Below, one piece after another: positions 46,428-55,749 of a stretch of 64,000 nt of DNA. Positions within the stretch are counted from its first letter, which is position 1. Every line of letters begins with the position of its first letter. A program made the position numbers and the translations under genes. The notes below the pieces were generated by a model. That model was not told the origin of the DNA. It searched no databases and worked only from the letters and a program-made list of their open reading frames with translations. Source of the DNA: Marinifilum caeruleilacunae (GTDB lineage: Bacteria; Bacteroidota; Bacteroidia; Bacteroidales; Marinifilaceae). The DNA lies in the NCBI RefSeq assembly GCF_013141825.1, contig NZ_RZNH01000004.1:531-64530 (forward strand), read 5' to 3'.

Positions 46428-47150
46428 TTAAGCAAATCCTCGTTCCTTTTTAATTTTCTCGAAGGCTTCATTTACTTTCTGAAACTTCTCTTTAGCAGCC
46501 TCTTGCACATCTTCACCTAAATAACTCACCTTATCGGGATGATATTTTACCGCCATTTTTTTATAGGCTTTCTTAATTTCCTCGTCGCTTGCATCTTTCG
46601 TAAGTCCAAGAATTTTATAGCTTGAATCTGTATCCTGAACAAACATCGACTTAATAGAAGAATAATCACTCCCCTGTATTCCCAGGTAGTAGGATATCTT
46701 ATCGATTACCGATTGCTCTGCACTTGAAATCGATCCATCGGCCTGTGCGATCCCAAATAAAAAGTGCATTAATTGCAGTCTTGAAGAGTAATCAAGGTTG
46801 GCTTGCACTTGTCGGCAAACTTCTTCAACTGGAATGTTTTGCTTTAAGATATCTTTCAGCATTCCTACGGCTTCGGTAGCTTTGCTCACACCAAAGCTTT
46901 TTACCAGGTTGGCTTTTACGTAATCCAGCTCCGAACGAAGAACTTTCCCATCAGATTTCATTACAGCAGCAACCAATATCAAAAGACTAACAACAAAATC
47001 TCCTTGTCGTGTTTTAGGGTTTGATTTTATAGATTCTACATCAATTGTTTCAAATGCCGAACCAATTAAAAAACCAAGGATTCCACCAATCGGTCCTCCT
47101 AATAAGACCCAGCCTAATCCACCGGCTATCCATTTTCCATATTTACCCAT
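46428..47150 (-). CDS. DjlA-like co-chaperone (TerB-like and J domains)
   Basis: A 240-aa protein. The N-terminal Gly-rich membrane segment (residues 8-30, WIAGGLGWVLLGGPIGGILG) is followed by a TerB-like helical domain (about 45-150, FVVSLLILVAAVMKSDGKVL, GIAQADGSISSAEQSVIDKI). A C-terminal J domain (about 172-238) carries the HPD tripeptide in KYHPDKV, which activates the ATPase of DnaK. The layout is that of E. coli DjlA: membrane-anchored with the J domain in the cytoplasm. Here the protein is a little shorter. No dnaK is nearby. Confidence 0.88.
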   Translation of the reverse strand: MGKYGKWIAGGLGWVLLGGPIGGILGFLIGSAFETIDVESIKSNPKTRQGDFVVSLLILVAAVMKSDGKVLRSELDYVKANLVKSFGVSKATEAVGMLKDILKQNIPVEEVCRQVQANLDYSSRLQLMHFLFGIAQADGSISSAEQSVIDKISYYLGIQGSDYSSIKSMFVQDTDSSYKILGLTKDASDEEIKKAYKKMAVKYHPDKVSYLGEDVQEAAKEKFQKVNEAFEKIKKERGFA

Positions 47151-47276
47151 ATTCTGGTAATCAATTTTAAAATTTACAAACTGGCAAACATTACCAGAAA
47201 GCGTTAAAGATAGTATAATTCAGGGGTTTTATCAGATTTATCCTAAAACCTTAACAAAGTTTAACAGCTGTTGCCT

Positions 47277-47864
47277 TTACTTGTTAAGAGCCAGAATTTG
47301 TTCGTGAATCCTGATAATCTGGGGCAGAATAAGATCTGTATTGTTATGGATCACATAATCCGCTTTTTTTATTTTTATCTTCTCGTCAAGCTGGTTTTTC
47401 ATTCTTTCCATTACAGCATTTCGGTCGACTCCATCACGATCCATTACTCTTTGTATTCTGAGCTCTTCATTGGCCGTTACACAAATAATCTTGTCGAAGT
47501 TCTTGTACAAGCCCGTATCGAATAATATGGCCGACTCCTGTATTACGTAAGGTGCTTGTTGTCTTTCACTCCAATTTTGAAAATCGCTTCTCACCACAGG
47601 GTGAACAATTCCATTTACGTCTTGTAGGGCACCGGGTTCATTAAAAATAATATCAGCAAGAAACTTTCTATTTAAAGCTCCATTTTCATGATATACTTCT
47701 TTTCCAAATCTGCTAATCAAACGAGATCTGATTTCATCACTTTCAACCATCAGGCGTTTGGCTTCCAAATCGGAAACATAGACAGGGATCTTTATCAATT
47801 TAAAGACCTCGGCCACAATGGATTTTCCAGTACCAATTCCGCCAGTTAAGCCTATTTTTATCAT
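47277..47864 (-). CDS. coaE: Dephospho-CoA kinase
   Basis: A 195-aa P-loop kinase that phosphorylates dephospho-CoA on the 3'-hydroxyl, the last step of CoA synthesis. Walker A GLTGGIGTGKS at 5-15, VSDLEAKRLM (the Asp that binds substrate), LADIIFNEPGALQDVNGIVH, HPVV, and the lid region EELRIQRVMDRDG. Normal length. It lies 9 bases after the YbbR-like gene and is the last gene of the yajC-ybbR-coaE operon. Confidence 0.95.
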   Translation of the reverse strand: MIKIGLTGGIGTGKSIVAEVFKLIKIPVYVSDLEAKRLMVESDEIRSRLISRFGKEVYHENGALNRKFLADIIFNEPGALQDVNGIVHPVVRSDFQNWSERQQAPYVIQESAILFDTGLYKNFDKIICVTANEELRIQRVMDRDGVDRNAVMERMKNQLDEKIKIKKADYVIHNNTDLILPQIIRIHEQILALNK

Positions 47865-47873
47865 GATAAATTC

Positions 47874-48887
47874 TTATTGAACTGAATTGCGTTTTTCGAT
47901 GAGGAAAGTAACGGTTTGTGGGTAAAACCTAACATTGGAAACAAAATCAGGGCTTCGTTTCAATTCTACCTTTAGTTTGTTTCCATCACCTTGTGTGGCT
48001 TCCAAATAATCAACTCTCAGGTCGAAATGATCTTCGGTGATATTTTCGTACTTGTTCATTCCCACAAAGTAAGATAGTTTTACATCTCCGGGAAATAATC
48101 TTAACAAGACCGAATCGGGCAGGTTATCTACTTTTATAGGCACATTTTTATTTGCCTCGGTAAATCGTTCCACCGGAATGTTTACTTTCACTTTTTTAGG
48201 TGAGAATGATATTCCTTTAATCTTATTAAAGTCGATTTCCTTCTCTGTTGTCTTTTTTAAGCCCGACAGTTCCAACAATTCTGTTTTGGCAATAAATACC
48301 GAATCGAGTAATGATTGAGGACCTTTTACAAGTACACTATCGAACTCAGGAAGAATGATTCCACCCTGCATAAATTGCTGTTCGTAATTCAGTTTTAGGT
48401 TCAACTCTACGGGAACTTTCTTTTCCAGGATAGGTGAAAACTGAAAGCGAATTGTATCCGGACTGATTGACTCCAGTTGAATTCCTGTTGACAACTCCTT
48501 CTCTACTCTTGCAGTGATACTTGAGGTAAGCAGGTTATACGAATTCAACGAACTGCCTGTAATTCTGTTATTGGTATATTTGTTTACATCAAAAGGATTT
48601 GATAAAAAAGCCGTACTTAGCTTGTAACGAAGCAAATACAAACCATTTGCTTTTACGCGAAGACTAAGTTTTTTAGGAAGTTCATTGGTTAGCACCTTAT
48701 CTTCCGGCAGGTTCATATAATATACCGGGTAATTAATATTGGTAGTATACTCTTTACTCAGAGCATTCAAAAACCAAAAAATGGTTGACAATCCAACAAA
48801 GAATAAATAAACCAATAGCTTTTTATTCGATGTAATTTTTTCTTTGTTAAAGTATCCTTTTAGTTTTTGAAGATCGAGATTATTCAA
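47874..48887 (-). CDS. YbbR-like (CdaR-type) domain protein
   Basis: A 337-aa protein with one N-terminal transmembrane helix (about 24-45, LLVYLFFVGLSTIFWFLNAL) and a periplasmic part built of YbbR repeats (TNINYPVYYMNLPEDKVLTN, SLRVKANGLYLLRY, KVPVELNLKLNY, VLVKGPQSLLDSVFIAKTEL, VPIKVDNLPDSVLLRLFPGD). In Firmicutes such repeats occur in CdaR, which regulates the diadenylate cyclase CdaA. No cdaA is visible here, so a cyclic-di-AMP link is only a possibility. In Bacteroidota it regularly sits before coaE, as here. Confidence 0.85.
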   Translation of the reverse strand: MNNLDLQKLKGYFNKEKITSNKKLLVYLFFVGLSTIFWFLNALSKEYTTNINYPVYYMNLPEDKVLTNELPKKLSLRVKANGLYLLRYKLSTAFLSNPFDVNKYTNNRITGSSLNSYNLLTSSITARVEKELSTGIQLESISPDTIRFQFSPILEKKVPVELNLKLNYEQQFMQGGIILPEFDSVLVKGPQSLLDSVFIAKTELLELSGLKKTTEKEIDFNKIKGISFSPKKVKVNIPVERFTEANKNVPIKVDNLPDSVLLRLFPGDVKLSYFVGMNKYENITEDHFDLRVDYLEATQGDGNKLKVELKRSPDFVSNVRFYPQTVTFLIEKRNSVQ

Positions 48888-48903
48888 GGCGCTTAATGTT
48901 TAG

Positions 48904-48928
48904 AAAAGCTGTGCCCTGTAGGCACAGC
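48904..48928 (-). terminator. Hairpin (attenuator) between yajC and ybbR
   Basis: 8-bp stem GCTGTGCC / GGCACAGC with a 5-base loop. On the minus strand it is followed by TTTTC, a short T run. It lies 17 bases before the ybbR start, so it probably acts as partial terminator within the operon. Confidence 0.6.
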
Positions 48929-48936
48929 CTGATAAA

Positions 48937-49254
48937 TTATTTTTGAGCAACGTCACCCATGTCTTTTACAACCGCAGCTTTATCAACTTTCAAACGGTTT
49001 TGTCCTTCAACTTCCATGATAATTGCACGTTCCTGAATCTCCAAAACTTTTCCGTAAATACCACCAGTTGTAACAATTTTATCACCTTTTTTCAATTCTT
49101 CGCGGAATTTTCTTAGTTCCTTCTGTTTTTTCATCTGAGGACGAATCATGAAGAAATAAAATACCACAATAATTAAAATCAAAGGAATAAAGGAAGTTAA
49201 ACCTCCTTGACCTTCTGCAGGCTGAGTCATCAATAAGATGTTTAGCATATTCAT
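48937..49254 (-). CDS. yajC: Preprotein translocase subunit YajC
   Basis: A 105-aa single-pass membrane protein, accessory to SecDF. The helix (about 19-38, FIPLILIIVVFYFFMIRPQM) is followed directly by the family signature KKQKELRKFREELKKGDKIV and TTGGIYGKV. Length and layout are typical. An alternative ATG two codons later (MLNILL) cannot be excluded. It is the first gene of the yajC-ybbR-coaE unit. Confidence 0.95.
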   Translation of the reverse strand: MNMLNILLMTQPAEGQGGLTSFIPLILIIVVFYFFMIRPQMKKQKELRKFREELKKGDKIVTTGGIYGKVLEIQERAIIMEVEGQNRLKVDKAAVVKDMGDVAQK

Positions 49255-49315
49255 TTCAATCCAAATTTAATGGTCTTTCGACCGATTTATTATAAAATTA
49301 CAAATCATTTAATTA

Positions 49316-49771
49316 CTATTCCACATTTGCTGAGATAAACAGCTTTTTCTTTTTCTGCAAAGTGTTGCTGTAAATTGTGATCACTTTGTATTGTTTTCCA
49401 TATCGTCCTTTAGAATTGAACTCAATGGTAATTTTCGATTCTTCTCCGACTTTAATGGGCTCTTTCTTCCACTTGAATTCGGCACATCCGCAACCACTCT
49501 CAATCTTCCTGATAATCAGATTACTTTCACCTATATTCTTAAAGTAGAAATCGCATACTCCAATTTCACCCTCCGAAATCTTCCCAAATTTATGTATTTC
49601 TTTAGTAAACTCAAACTTAGGATACTTCCCACTTGCTGTCTCTATCTTATTTCCAGAATTGGAATGGCTTCCATTTTTCGAATCACCACTTACACAACTC
49701 AACATTAACAAAGGCAGCAATAAAACAGCCAATCTTAGATCTACTTTATATTTATACTTTCGACTATTCAT
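49316..49771 (-). CDS. DUF1573 lipoprotein
   Basis: A 151-aa protein. Lipoprotein signal (AVLLLPLLMLSCVSGDS, Cys about 26) and a DUF1573 beta-sandwich: FEFTKEIHKFGKISEGEIGV, FYFKNIGESNLIIRKIESGC, GCAEFKWKKEPIKVGEESKI, FNSKGRYGKQYKVITIYSNT. The GCGC motif is the family mark. Many copies of the family are exported in Bacteroidota; the role is not settled. It sits between nusB and yajC, an arrangement conserved in the phylum. Confidence 0.88.
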   Translation of the reverse strand: MNSRKYKYKVDLRLAVLLLPLLMLSCVSGDSKNGSHSNSGNKIETASGKYPKFEFTKEIHKFGKISEGEIGVCDFYFKNIGESNLIIRKIESGCGCAEFKWKKEPIKVGEESKITIEFNSKGRYGKQYKVITIYSNTLQKKKKLFISANVE

Positions 49772-49839
49772 ACATTAATTTTCGGATTTCGAAAGTACAA
49801 AATTTTCCATGAATCTATTCATCTTAGATCATATAAAAC

Positions 49840-49870
49840 AAAAATGCGCAGCTCAACTGAACTGCGCACT
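49840..49870 (-). terminator. Terminator after nusB
   Basis: Minus strand: stem TGCGCAG / CTGCGCA (10-base loop) followed by TTTTTGTTTT. Confidence 0.85.
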
Positions 49871-49894
49871 TTACATATCATTTCAAAAGTAGAC

Positions 49895-50845
49895 TTACAC
49901 TTCTCCAACAAGTCCTCGGCCTACTTTTTTCACTTTACCACTCTCCTTTAATTCCTTAACCAGCTTATCGAGAATACCATTAATAAAGTTGCTCGAATTA
50001 GAGGTACTGTAATACTTCGCAATTTCAAGATATTCATTAAAGCTAACCTTTACTGGTACATTCGGGAATTCTTTCAATTCAGTAAGAGCCAATTCCATAA
50101 TCAGGATATCCATGAAAGCAATTCGCTCCAAATCCCAGTTCTTGGTATTTTGCTGAATTAGCTCCACGTGCTCGGTATGATTCACTACCGCTTTACGGAA
50201 CAATGTTTTCACATAGTCTTCATCTTCATCATCTTTAAACAATGACATGATTGATGTATGCTGATCATCATTCTCTTTTAACCCTTTAACTGTTTTAATT
50301 ACCATGCTGATAATGAACTCAACTTCATCGTTCCAGTAAATACTCTTTTCTTCCATTAAAGAGTAGAAATCTTCATCAGCTGCAACAAGAGACAGGAAAA
50401 ATTTCTCCACAAACTTCTTATCATCCTGGTATGAATTACTATCAGCATTCATGTAATTGATGTACAAGTCCGACTTCATCAACTTATCAAACAACAGTCT
50501 GATGTAATCTTCCTGGTCGGTCCATGTAATTGTATTGGAATCAGCATAACTGTTTAACTGAATATTTTCAGCCAGCTGTCTAATTACTTTGTTATCGATA
50601 AATCGTGTATTGGGATTAAGATCCTCCTGGCTAGGGATAATTTTGGCTTTGGCTGTTTCAATCTTTTTCTCTGAAACAAAAGCAAGCTCTACAATCAGCA
50701 GAAGCAAGTAATGGTACAAATCGTAAGCTTTACCTATACTGAAAAACAATTCTTTCTCAGCTTTTGCAATGGTGCGATCCTGGTTTTTGTAGTACGCATA
50801 CAGCAATTGCAATACTTTCACTCGAAGTAATCTTCTACTAATCAT
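49895..50845 (-). CDS. nusB: Transcription antitermination factor NusB
   Basis: A 316-aa Bacteroidota-type NusB. The family core is split: the start, MISRRLLRVKVLQLLYAYYK, is the usual N-terminal helix. A long insertion or extension of about 150 residues follows (helical, with EDLNPNTRFIDNKVIRQLAE). The C-terminal domain (about 230-305) has WDLERIAFMDILIMELALTE, FPNVPVKVSFNEYLEIAKYY and the signature NFINGILDKLVKEL. It binds boxA RNA with NusE in rRNA transcription. Bacteria outside the phylum have about 140 aa, so the length is a lineage trait. A good promoter lies upstream. Confidence 0.93.
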   Translation of the reverse strand: MISRRLLRVKVLQLLYAYYKNQDRTIAKAEKELFFSIGKAYDLYHYLLLLIVELAFVSEKKIETAKAKIIPSQEDLNPNTRFIDNKVIRQLAENIQLNSYADSNTITWTDQEDYIRLLFDKLMKSDLYINYMNADSNSYQDDKKFVEKFFLSLVAADEDFYSLMEEKSIYWNDEVEFIISMVIKTVKGLKENDDQHTSIMSLFKDDEDEDYVKTLFRKAVVNHTEHVELIQQNTKNWDLERIAFMDILIMELALTELKEFPNVPVKVSFNEYLEIAKYYSTSNSSNFINGILDKLVKELKESGKVKKVGRGLVGEV

Positions 50846-50883
50846 ATCCTTAAAGAACTTTTACAAAATTATTATTGTGGCTG

Positions 50884-50913
50884 CAAAATTAGACTTTTTT
50901 TATAACCCAACAA
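50884..50913 (-). promoter_or_regulatory. Promoter of nusB
   Basis: Minus strand: TTG (50913-50911), 19-base spacer, TAATTTTG (50891-50884), a good match to the Bacteroidota consensus, giving a leader of about 30 bases. A second TAATTTTG lies at 50871-50864 but lacks a -33 box. Confidence 0.55.
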
Positions 50914-51087
50914 GTATTTTTGAAAAAAACAGTAAAAAGAATTAAAGATCAGAGTATCCTCTATTTTACATATAACAAATCCGTGTAAGTCAATCAATGC
51001 CAATTGAAAAGGTTTGCATACTGATTTTAAATTACCTTTTTACGATAATAAATTACTAACACATAGCAATTAGTACACAGATTTTTT

Positions 51088-51095
51088 TATTTTTG
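51088..51095 (+). promoter_or_regulatory. Possible -7 box (TATTTTTG) for the PUR-family gene
   Basis: Matches TAnnTTTG and lies 36 bases before the start codon. No clear -33 box. Confidence 0.35.
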
Positions 51096-51131
51096 AAGAC
51101 AATAAACAGAATAAATTAAAATTTATTTGAA

Positions 51132-51527
51132 ATGGAAGGTTACGACAATAAAGAAGGATATGGAAAAAATAATCGCGACGAAATATTTTCTAATGCGGTT
51201 AGGGCTGGAAAAAGGACGTACTTCTTTGATGTAAAAGCAACAAGGAAAAACGACTACTACTTAACAATTACTGAAAGTAAAAAACGTTACGACAAGGAAG
51301 GGAATTACTCTTTCGAGAAACACAAAGTATTCCTGTACAAGGAGGATTTCGACAAATTCTCTGAAGGATTATTAGAAGCATTGGACTTTATCAGAGCTTC
51401 TAATAAGGAAAATGAAAAGGTGGAAGAACTGTTCGTAACCGAAGAACAAAATACAAGCTCGGAACTAATTGAGGGATTGGAAGCCGAGACCTATTCAAAT
51501 GTTGAGTTTGAAGATTTATCAGAGTAA
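51132..51527 (+). CDS. PUR-family DNA/RNA-binding protein (DUF3276)
   Basis: A 131-aa protein. The core (about 15-95) is a PUR repeat: EIFSNAVRAGKRTYFFDVKA, NDYYLTITESKKRYDKEGNY, FEKHKVFLYKEDFDKFSEGL. The C-terminal 35 residues are acidic and disordered (EELFVTEEQNTSSELIEGLE). PUR proteins bind single-stranded purine-rich nucleic acid; the structure of a Borrelia homologue is known, and in Bacteroides a related protein takes part in RNA-level regulation. It is a single-gene unit with a strong terminator. Confidence 0.88.
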   Translation: MEGYDNKEGYGKNNRDEIFSNAVRAGKRTYFFDVKATRKNDYYLTITESKKRYDKEGNYSFEKHKVFLYKEDFDKFSEGLLEALDFIRASNKENEKVEELFVTEEQNTSSELIEGLEAETYSNVEFEDLSE

Positions 51528-51547
51528 AAGTTTACTACCATACTTGA

Positions 51548-51577
51548 AAAGCTGCTTTAAACAAGCAGCTTTTTTTG
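51548..51577 (+). terminator. Terminator after the PUR-family gene
   Basis: 10-bp stem AAAGCTGCTT / AAGCAGCTTT with loop TAAAC and a T run. Confidence 0.93.
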
Positions 51578-51591
51578 ATTCTTGAAATATC

Positions 51592-51866
51592 TTGCCAATA
51601 AATTGTGCAAAACTATTACATTTGCATACGGACATATTTTTATTAAGTCCAAAGAAACAACAAAACACCATACCGCGCTAAACACTTATTTAAGAAAAAA
51701 TACCTATTAGTAGGGATTGTGAATCATGGAATTTTCCCATACGTTTGACGGAACGTTTAGGAAAGGTTTTGTTGATTTTTCCATTGTGGCTTAGGCCAAC
51801 TATTACAACGCTTACAAGTCCATTTAAAGACTTGTATATTCTATTTTTTAAGGAAATTAAGGACAA
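51592..51866 (+). promoter_or_regulatory. Promoter and long structured leader of feoAB
   Basis: TACATTTG at 51617-51624, with TTG 22 bases upstream (51592-51594), is a plausible promoter and would give a leader of about 235 bases. The leader holds several short inverted repeats, including ACAAGTC / GACTTGT (51816-51822 and 51831-51837), followed by a T-rich tail ending TATTTTTT, which looks like an attenuator just before the start codon. No known riboswitch consensus was recognised. No other gene is present in this stretch. Confidence 0.4.
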
Positions 51867-54377
51867 ATGAAACTATCTGAGTTAACAGATAATCAAAAAG
51901 GTATAATTATAAAAGTACAGGGGCACGGTGCATTTCGAAAAAGAATTACCGAAATGGGCTTTGTAAAAGGCAAAAAAGTAACTGTCATTAAAAATGCTCC
52001 TTTAAAAGACCCTGTTGAATATGAAATAATGGGGTACGAAGTATCCCTGCGCCGTAGCGAAGCTGCATTAATCGAAGTGATTACCAAAGACGAGGCTGAT
52101 GAAGTTAAAATTTCTGATTTTGGTGGCACCATTAGCGATGAAATCTTAAAAACTTCTGCTAAAGAGAAAGGAAAAAGAATCAATGTTGCTTTAGTGGGAA
52201 ATCCAAATGCAGGTAAAACTACCTTGTTCAATTTTGCCTCCGGTTCGAAAGAGCATGTTGGAAACTACAGCGGAGTAACGGTTGACTCTAAACAAGCCAA
52301 AGTGAAGCAAAATGGCTATCATTTTGACGTAACCGATTTACCCGGAACATACTCGCTTACAGCATATACCCCTGAAGAACTATTTGTTCGAAAATATATT
52401 TTAGGTGAACGACCTGATGTGGTTGTGAATGTAGTAGATGCCTCAAACCTTGAGAGAAACCTCTACCTAACCACCCAGTTAATCGACATGGACATTAAGG
52501 TGATTATTGCCTTAAACATGTATGATGAACTGGAAAAAAAGGGCGCTAGATTCAACTATAAGGCCTTATCAAAAATGCTGGGCATTCCAATTGTTCCTAC
52601 CGTAGGATCAAAGGGAAAAGGAATCTCCGACCTCTTCGATAAAGTGATCGAAGTTTATGAAGACAGAGATCCTATTGTACGCCATATTCATATTAATTAT
52701 GGATCTCAGGTTGAGAAGGCTATTACTAAAATTCAAAAGTTTATTAAAGAAGATGATAAGCTTTCTGCCAAAGCCTCTCCCCGATTCCTGAGCATTAAAC
52801 TTCTGGAAAATGATGAGAGTGCTCGTTTCCTGGTTAAAGACAGCAAGAATCATTTCGAAATTAAGGATACGGTAAAAGAGCAAATCAATAAAATAGAATC
52901 GGAATTTAACGAGGTTTGCGAAACCGTAATTACCGATGCCAAATACGGATTTATTGATGGTGCACTAAAAGAAACCTACAAGGAAAGTCCGGTTAAACGC
53001 AGACGTAAAACTACCATTATCGATACCTTTTTAACACACAAACTATTTGGGTTCCCAATCTTTTTTGTGTTCATGTTTCTAACATTTTATGCAACTTTTA
53101 ACCTGGGAGAATATCCAATGAATTGGATTGACATGGGAGTTGCTGAATTGGGAGGATTGATAGAAAAATGGATGTCACCCGGACCTTTAAAAGACCTGAT
53201 TGTTGATGGGATTATTGGAGGTGTTGGTGGTGTAATTGTCTTTTTGCCTAACATTCTAATCCTCTTCTTCTTTATCTCCTTTATGGAAGATACTGGTTAT
53301 ATGGCCAGGGCTGCATTTATTATGGACAAGCTGATGCACAAAATTGGTTTGCACGGTAAATCATTTATTCCTTTGGTAATGGGATTTGGGTGTAATGTAC
53401 CTGCAATGATGGCAACCAGAACACTCGAAAACAGGAACGACCGCATTCTCACCATGCTGATTATACCATTCATGTCGTGTAGTGCACGTCTGCCAGTATA
53501 TATTTTAATTATTGGAACCTTTTTCCCGACCAATGCAAGCCTTGTATTGTTTGGAATTTATATTCTGGGAATTCTTTTGGCGATAATTTTTGCAAAAGTA
53601 TTCAAAGCAAGTTTTTTTAAATCGAAAGATGCTCCATTTGTAATGGAACTTCCTCCGTACCGAATCCCTACCCTAAAAACCACAATTCGACACATGTGGA
53701 ATAAAGGCTTTCAGTACCTTAAAAAAATGGGTGGTGTAATATTAATTGCCTCAATCATTATTTGGGCTTTGGGATATTTTCCAAGAGACATTGAGTACTC
53801 GAAGGATTACGACCAGCTAATAGAGCAGGTATCCATCGATTTTGATCAGAAAATTGCATCTTCAGATCATTCCAATCAGTTGGATATTGAATCCTTAACA
53901 GAGGCCAAGAATGAAAAAGTTGCACAATTGCACAATGCAATGCTGGAAGAGAGACAAGAGAGCTCTTACATTGGCAGAATTGGCCATTTTGTAGCTCCAA
54001 CTTTGCATCCATTGGGATTTGACTGGAAAATGACGGTAAGTATTTTAACCGGAATTGCAGCAAAAGAAGTTGTTGTAAGCACCATGGGTGTTCTCTACCA
54101 GGAAGGCGAACAAGATGAATCAAGCGAAGGACTAAGAAATAAATTAAAGGAGCAAACTTTCACGGGCTCTCACAGAACCGGCGAAAAAGTATTTAATCCA
54201 ATATCGGCTCTTTCCTTCCTGATTTTTATACTGATTTACTTCCCATGCGTGGCCGTTGTAGTGACACTGGTGAAAGAATCGAATTGGAAATGGGCAACAT
54301 TTGTTGTATTTTATACAACCGGCCTGGCATGGCTGGCATCCTTCCTTGTATATCAAGTAGGAAATTTAATCATGTAG
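51867..54377 (+). CDS. feoB: FeoA-FeoB fusion, ferrous iron transporter
   Basis: An 836-aa fusion. Residues 1-72 are a FeoA SH3-like domain (KLSELTDNQKGIIIKVQGHG, RITEMGFVKGKKVTVIKNAP). The FeoB G domain follows with G1 GNPNAGKT (111-118), G3 DLPG (157-160) and G4 NMYD (217-220), then a helical regulator domain. The membrane part (from about 390) includes FIPLVMGFGCNVPAMMATRT and PFMSCSARLPVYILI, the conserved Cys-bearing gate motifs, and GIAAKEVVVSTMGVLY. It imports Fe2+. FeoA-FeoB fusion is the usual state in Bacteroidota. The gene for the small partner starts 4 bases after its stop. Confidence 0.96.
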   Translation: MKLSELTDNQKGIIIKVQGHGAFRKRITEMGFVKGKKVTVIKNAPLKDPVEYEIMGYEVSLRRSEAALIEVITKDEADEVKISDFGGTISDEILKTSAKEKGKRINVALVGNPNAGKTTLFNFASGSKEHVGNYSGVTVDSKQAKVKQNGYHFDVTDLPGTYSLTAYTPEELFVRKYILGERPDVVVNVVDASNLERNLYLTTQLIDMDIKVIIALNMYDELEKKGARFNYKALSKMLGIPIVPTVGSKGKGISDLFDKVIEVYEDRDPIVRHIHINYGSQVEKAITKIQKFIKEDDKLSAKASPRFLSIKLLENDESARFLVKDSKNHFEIKDTVKEQINKIESEFNEVCETVITDAKYGFIDGALKETYKESPVKRRRKTTIIDTFLTHKLFGFPIFFVFMFLTFYATFNLGEYPMNWIDMGVAELGGLIEKWMSPGPLKDLIVDGIIGGVGGVIVFLPNILILFFFISFMEDTGYMARAAFIMDKLMHKIGLHGKSFIPLVMGFGCNVPAMMATRTLENRNDRILTMLIIPFMSCSARLPVYILIIGTFFPTNASLVLFGIYILGILLAIIFAKVFKASFFKSKDAPFVMELPPYRIPTLKTTIRHMWNKGFQYLKKMGGVILIASIIIWALGYFPRDIEYSKDYDQLIEQVSIDFDQKIASSDHSNQLDIESLTEAKNEKVAQLHNAMLEERQESSYIGRIGHFVAPTLHPLGFDWKMTVSILTGIAAKEVVVSTMGVLYQEGEQDESSEGLRNKLKEQTFTGSHRTGEKVFNPISALSFLIFILIYFPCVAVVVTLVKESNWKWATFVVFYTTGLAWLASFLVYQVGNLIM

Positions 54378-54381
54378 TAAT

Positions 54382-54591
54382 ATGAGCATACAATTAATTC
54401 TGACATACCTAATTATTGCCTATGCGGTTGGTTACACTTGCTATCATACGGTTCGTATGATTATGAAGCAAAGAGAATCGGCCTGTGGAGGTGGCTGTAG
54501 CGGATGCGAAATTAAGGATGAGATAAAGAAAAGAGGCATACAGCCTGTAAAGATCAATAAAAACGACAGCTTTACATATATCAAAAATTAA
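54382..54591 (+). CDS. FeoB-associated Cys-rich membrane protein
   Basis: A 69-aa protein with one transmembrane helix (about 3-27) followed by the Cys cluster ACGGGCSGCEIKDEI (Cys at about 35, 39 and 42). It belongs to the FeoB-associated Cys-rich family, which occupies the place FeoC has in enterobacteria. It starts 4 bases after the feoB stop and is surely co-transcribed. The cluster may bind iron or an Fe-S centre; this is inference. Confidence 0.9.
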   Translation: MSIQLILTYLIIAYAVGYTCYHTVRMIMKQRESACGGGCSGCEIKDEIKKRGIQPVKINKNDSFTYIKN

Positions 54592-54651
54592 TTCATTCTT
54601 ACAATACTGTAAAACTGAACTCTTACAAAAAATACAATATCATAATACAAT

Positions 54652-54684
54652 AAAAAAGGGATAACATTTGTTATCCCTTTTCCT
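54652..54684. terminator. Bidirectional terminator
   Basis: 12-bp perfect stem AAAAGGGATAAC / GTTATCCCTTTT with loop ATTT, between the convergent feo and arc genes. Confidence 0.93.
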
Positions 54685-54704
54685 TTATCTTTTTTAAAGC
54701 TTAA

Positions 54705-55706
54705 TTATGCTCCTAAAGTAGCAACCATTACAGCTTTAATAGTATGCATACGGTTCTCAGCTTCGTCGAATACAATCGATGCTGGAGATTCGAATACGTC
54801 TTCAGTTACTTCCATACCATCTAAACCAAACTTCTGGAAAATTTCTTCACCAACTTTAGTTTCTCTGTTGTGGAAAGCTGGAAGACAGTGCATGAATTTA
54901 CATTTAGCATTTCCTGTAGCATCCATTAATTCTGTATTCACCTGGTAAGGTTTCAACAATTCGATACGCTCTGCCCATACTGAATCTGGCTCACCCATTG
55001 ATACCCAAACGTCAGTATAAAGGAAATCACAACCTTTAACACCACCTTTAGCGTCATCAGTAATTGTAATTTTAGCACCAGTTTCTTTAGCAATCTCTTC
55101 ACATTGAGCTACCAATTCAGTTTCTGGTTGCAATGAAGCAGGACCGATAATTCTAACATCCATACCCATAATTGCAGCACCTACCATTAAAGAGTTAGCC
55201 ATATTGTTTCTAGCATCACCTAAGTAAGCAAAAGAAACCTGGTGTAATGGCTTGTCAGTGTGCTCCATCATTGTTAAGAAGTCAGCCAAAATTTGAGTTG
55301 GGTGGAATTCATCAGTTAAACCATTCCATACAGGAACACCTGCATATTTAGCCAATTCTTCAACAACAGTTTGACCAAAACCACGGTACTCAATTCCATC
55401 ATACATTCTACCCAATACACGAGCAGTATCAGCCATAGACTCTTTCTGACCAATTTGAGATCCTGAAGGACCTAAATAAGTTACGTGAGCTCCCTGATCG
55501 TAAGCAGCTGTTTCGAAAGCACAACGAGTACGAGTTGAAGACTTTTCAAAAATCAAAGCAATGTTCTTACCTTTAAGTTTTTGCTCTTCAGTACCAGCAT
55601 ATTTTGCCTTTTTAAGGTCTGCTGAAAGATCAAGTAAAAATTTCATTTCTTTTGGAGTGAAATCCAAAAGCTTCAAAAAGTGTCTGTTTCTAAGATTGAA
55701 AGCCAT
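54705..55706 (-). CDS. argF: Ornithine carbamoyltransferase (probably catabolic)
   Basis: 333 aa from the ATG at 55706 ([17 protein letters not shown]). The frame is open 22 codons further upstream, but that part is not family-like. It interconverts ornithine plus carbamoyl phosphate and citrulline plus phosphate. STRTR (carbamoyl phosphate site), [31 protein letters not shown], the DARNN ornithine loop, HCLPAFH and the C-terminal [14 protein letters not shown] are all present and closest to the E. coli ArgF/ArgI and catabolic ArcB type. Pairing with carbamate kinase, not with arginine biosynthesis genes, argues for the arginine deiminase route (arcB). No arginine deiminase gene is in the window. 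Confidence 0.93.
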   Translation of the reverse strand: MAFNLRNRHFLKLLDFTPKEMKFLLDLSADLKKAKYAGTEEQKLKGKNIALIFEKSSTRTRCAFETAAYDQGAHVTYLGPSGSQIGQKESMADTARVLGRMYDGIEYRGFGQTVVEELAKYAGVPVWNGLTDEFHPTQILADFLTMMEHTDKPLHQVSFAYLGDARNNMANSLMVGAAIMGMDVRIIGPASLQPETELVAQCEEIAKETGAKITITDDAKGGVKGCDFLYTDVWVSMGEPDSVWAERIELLKPYQVNTELMDATGNAKCKFMHCLPAFHNRETKVGEEIFQKFGLDGMEVTEDVFESPASIVFDEAENRMHTIKAVMVATLGA

Positions 55707-55749
55707 TGTTATAATTTTTAAATAGGATAAACAAATATTTGTCAAAATT

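Noticed and set aside
51592..51866. Known riboswitch (yybP-ykoY, NiCo, cobalamin) before feoAB
   Set aside because: None of the conserved core sequences of these classes is present, so only a generic structured leader is reported.
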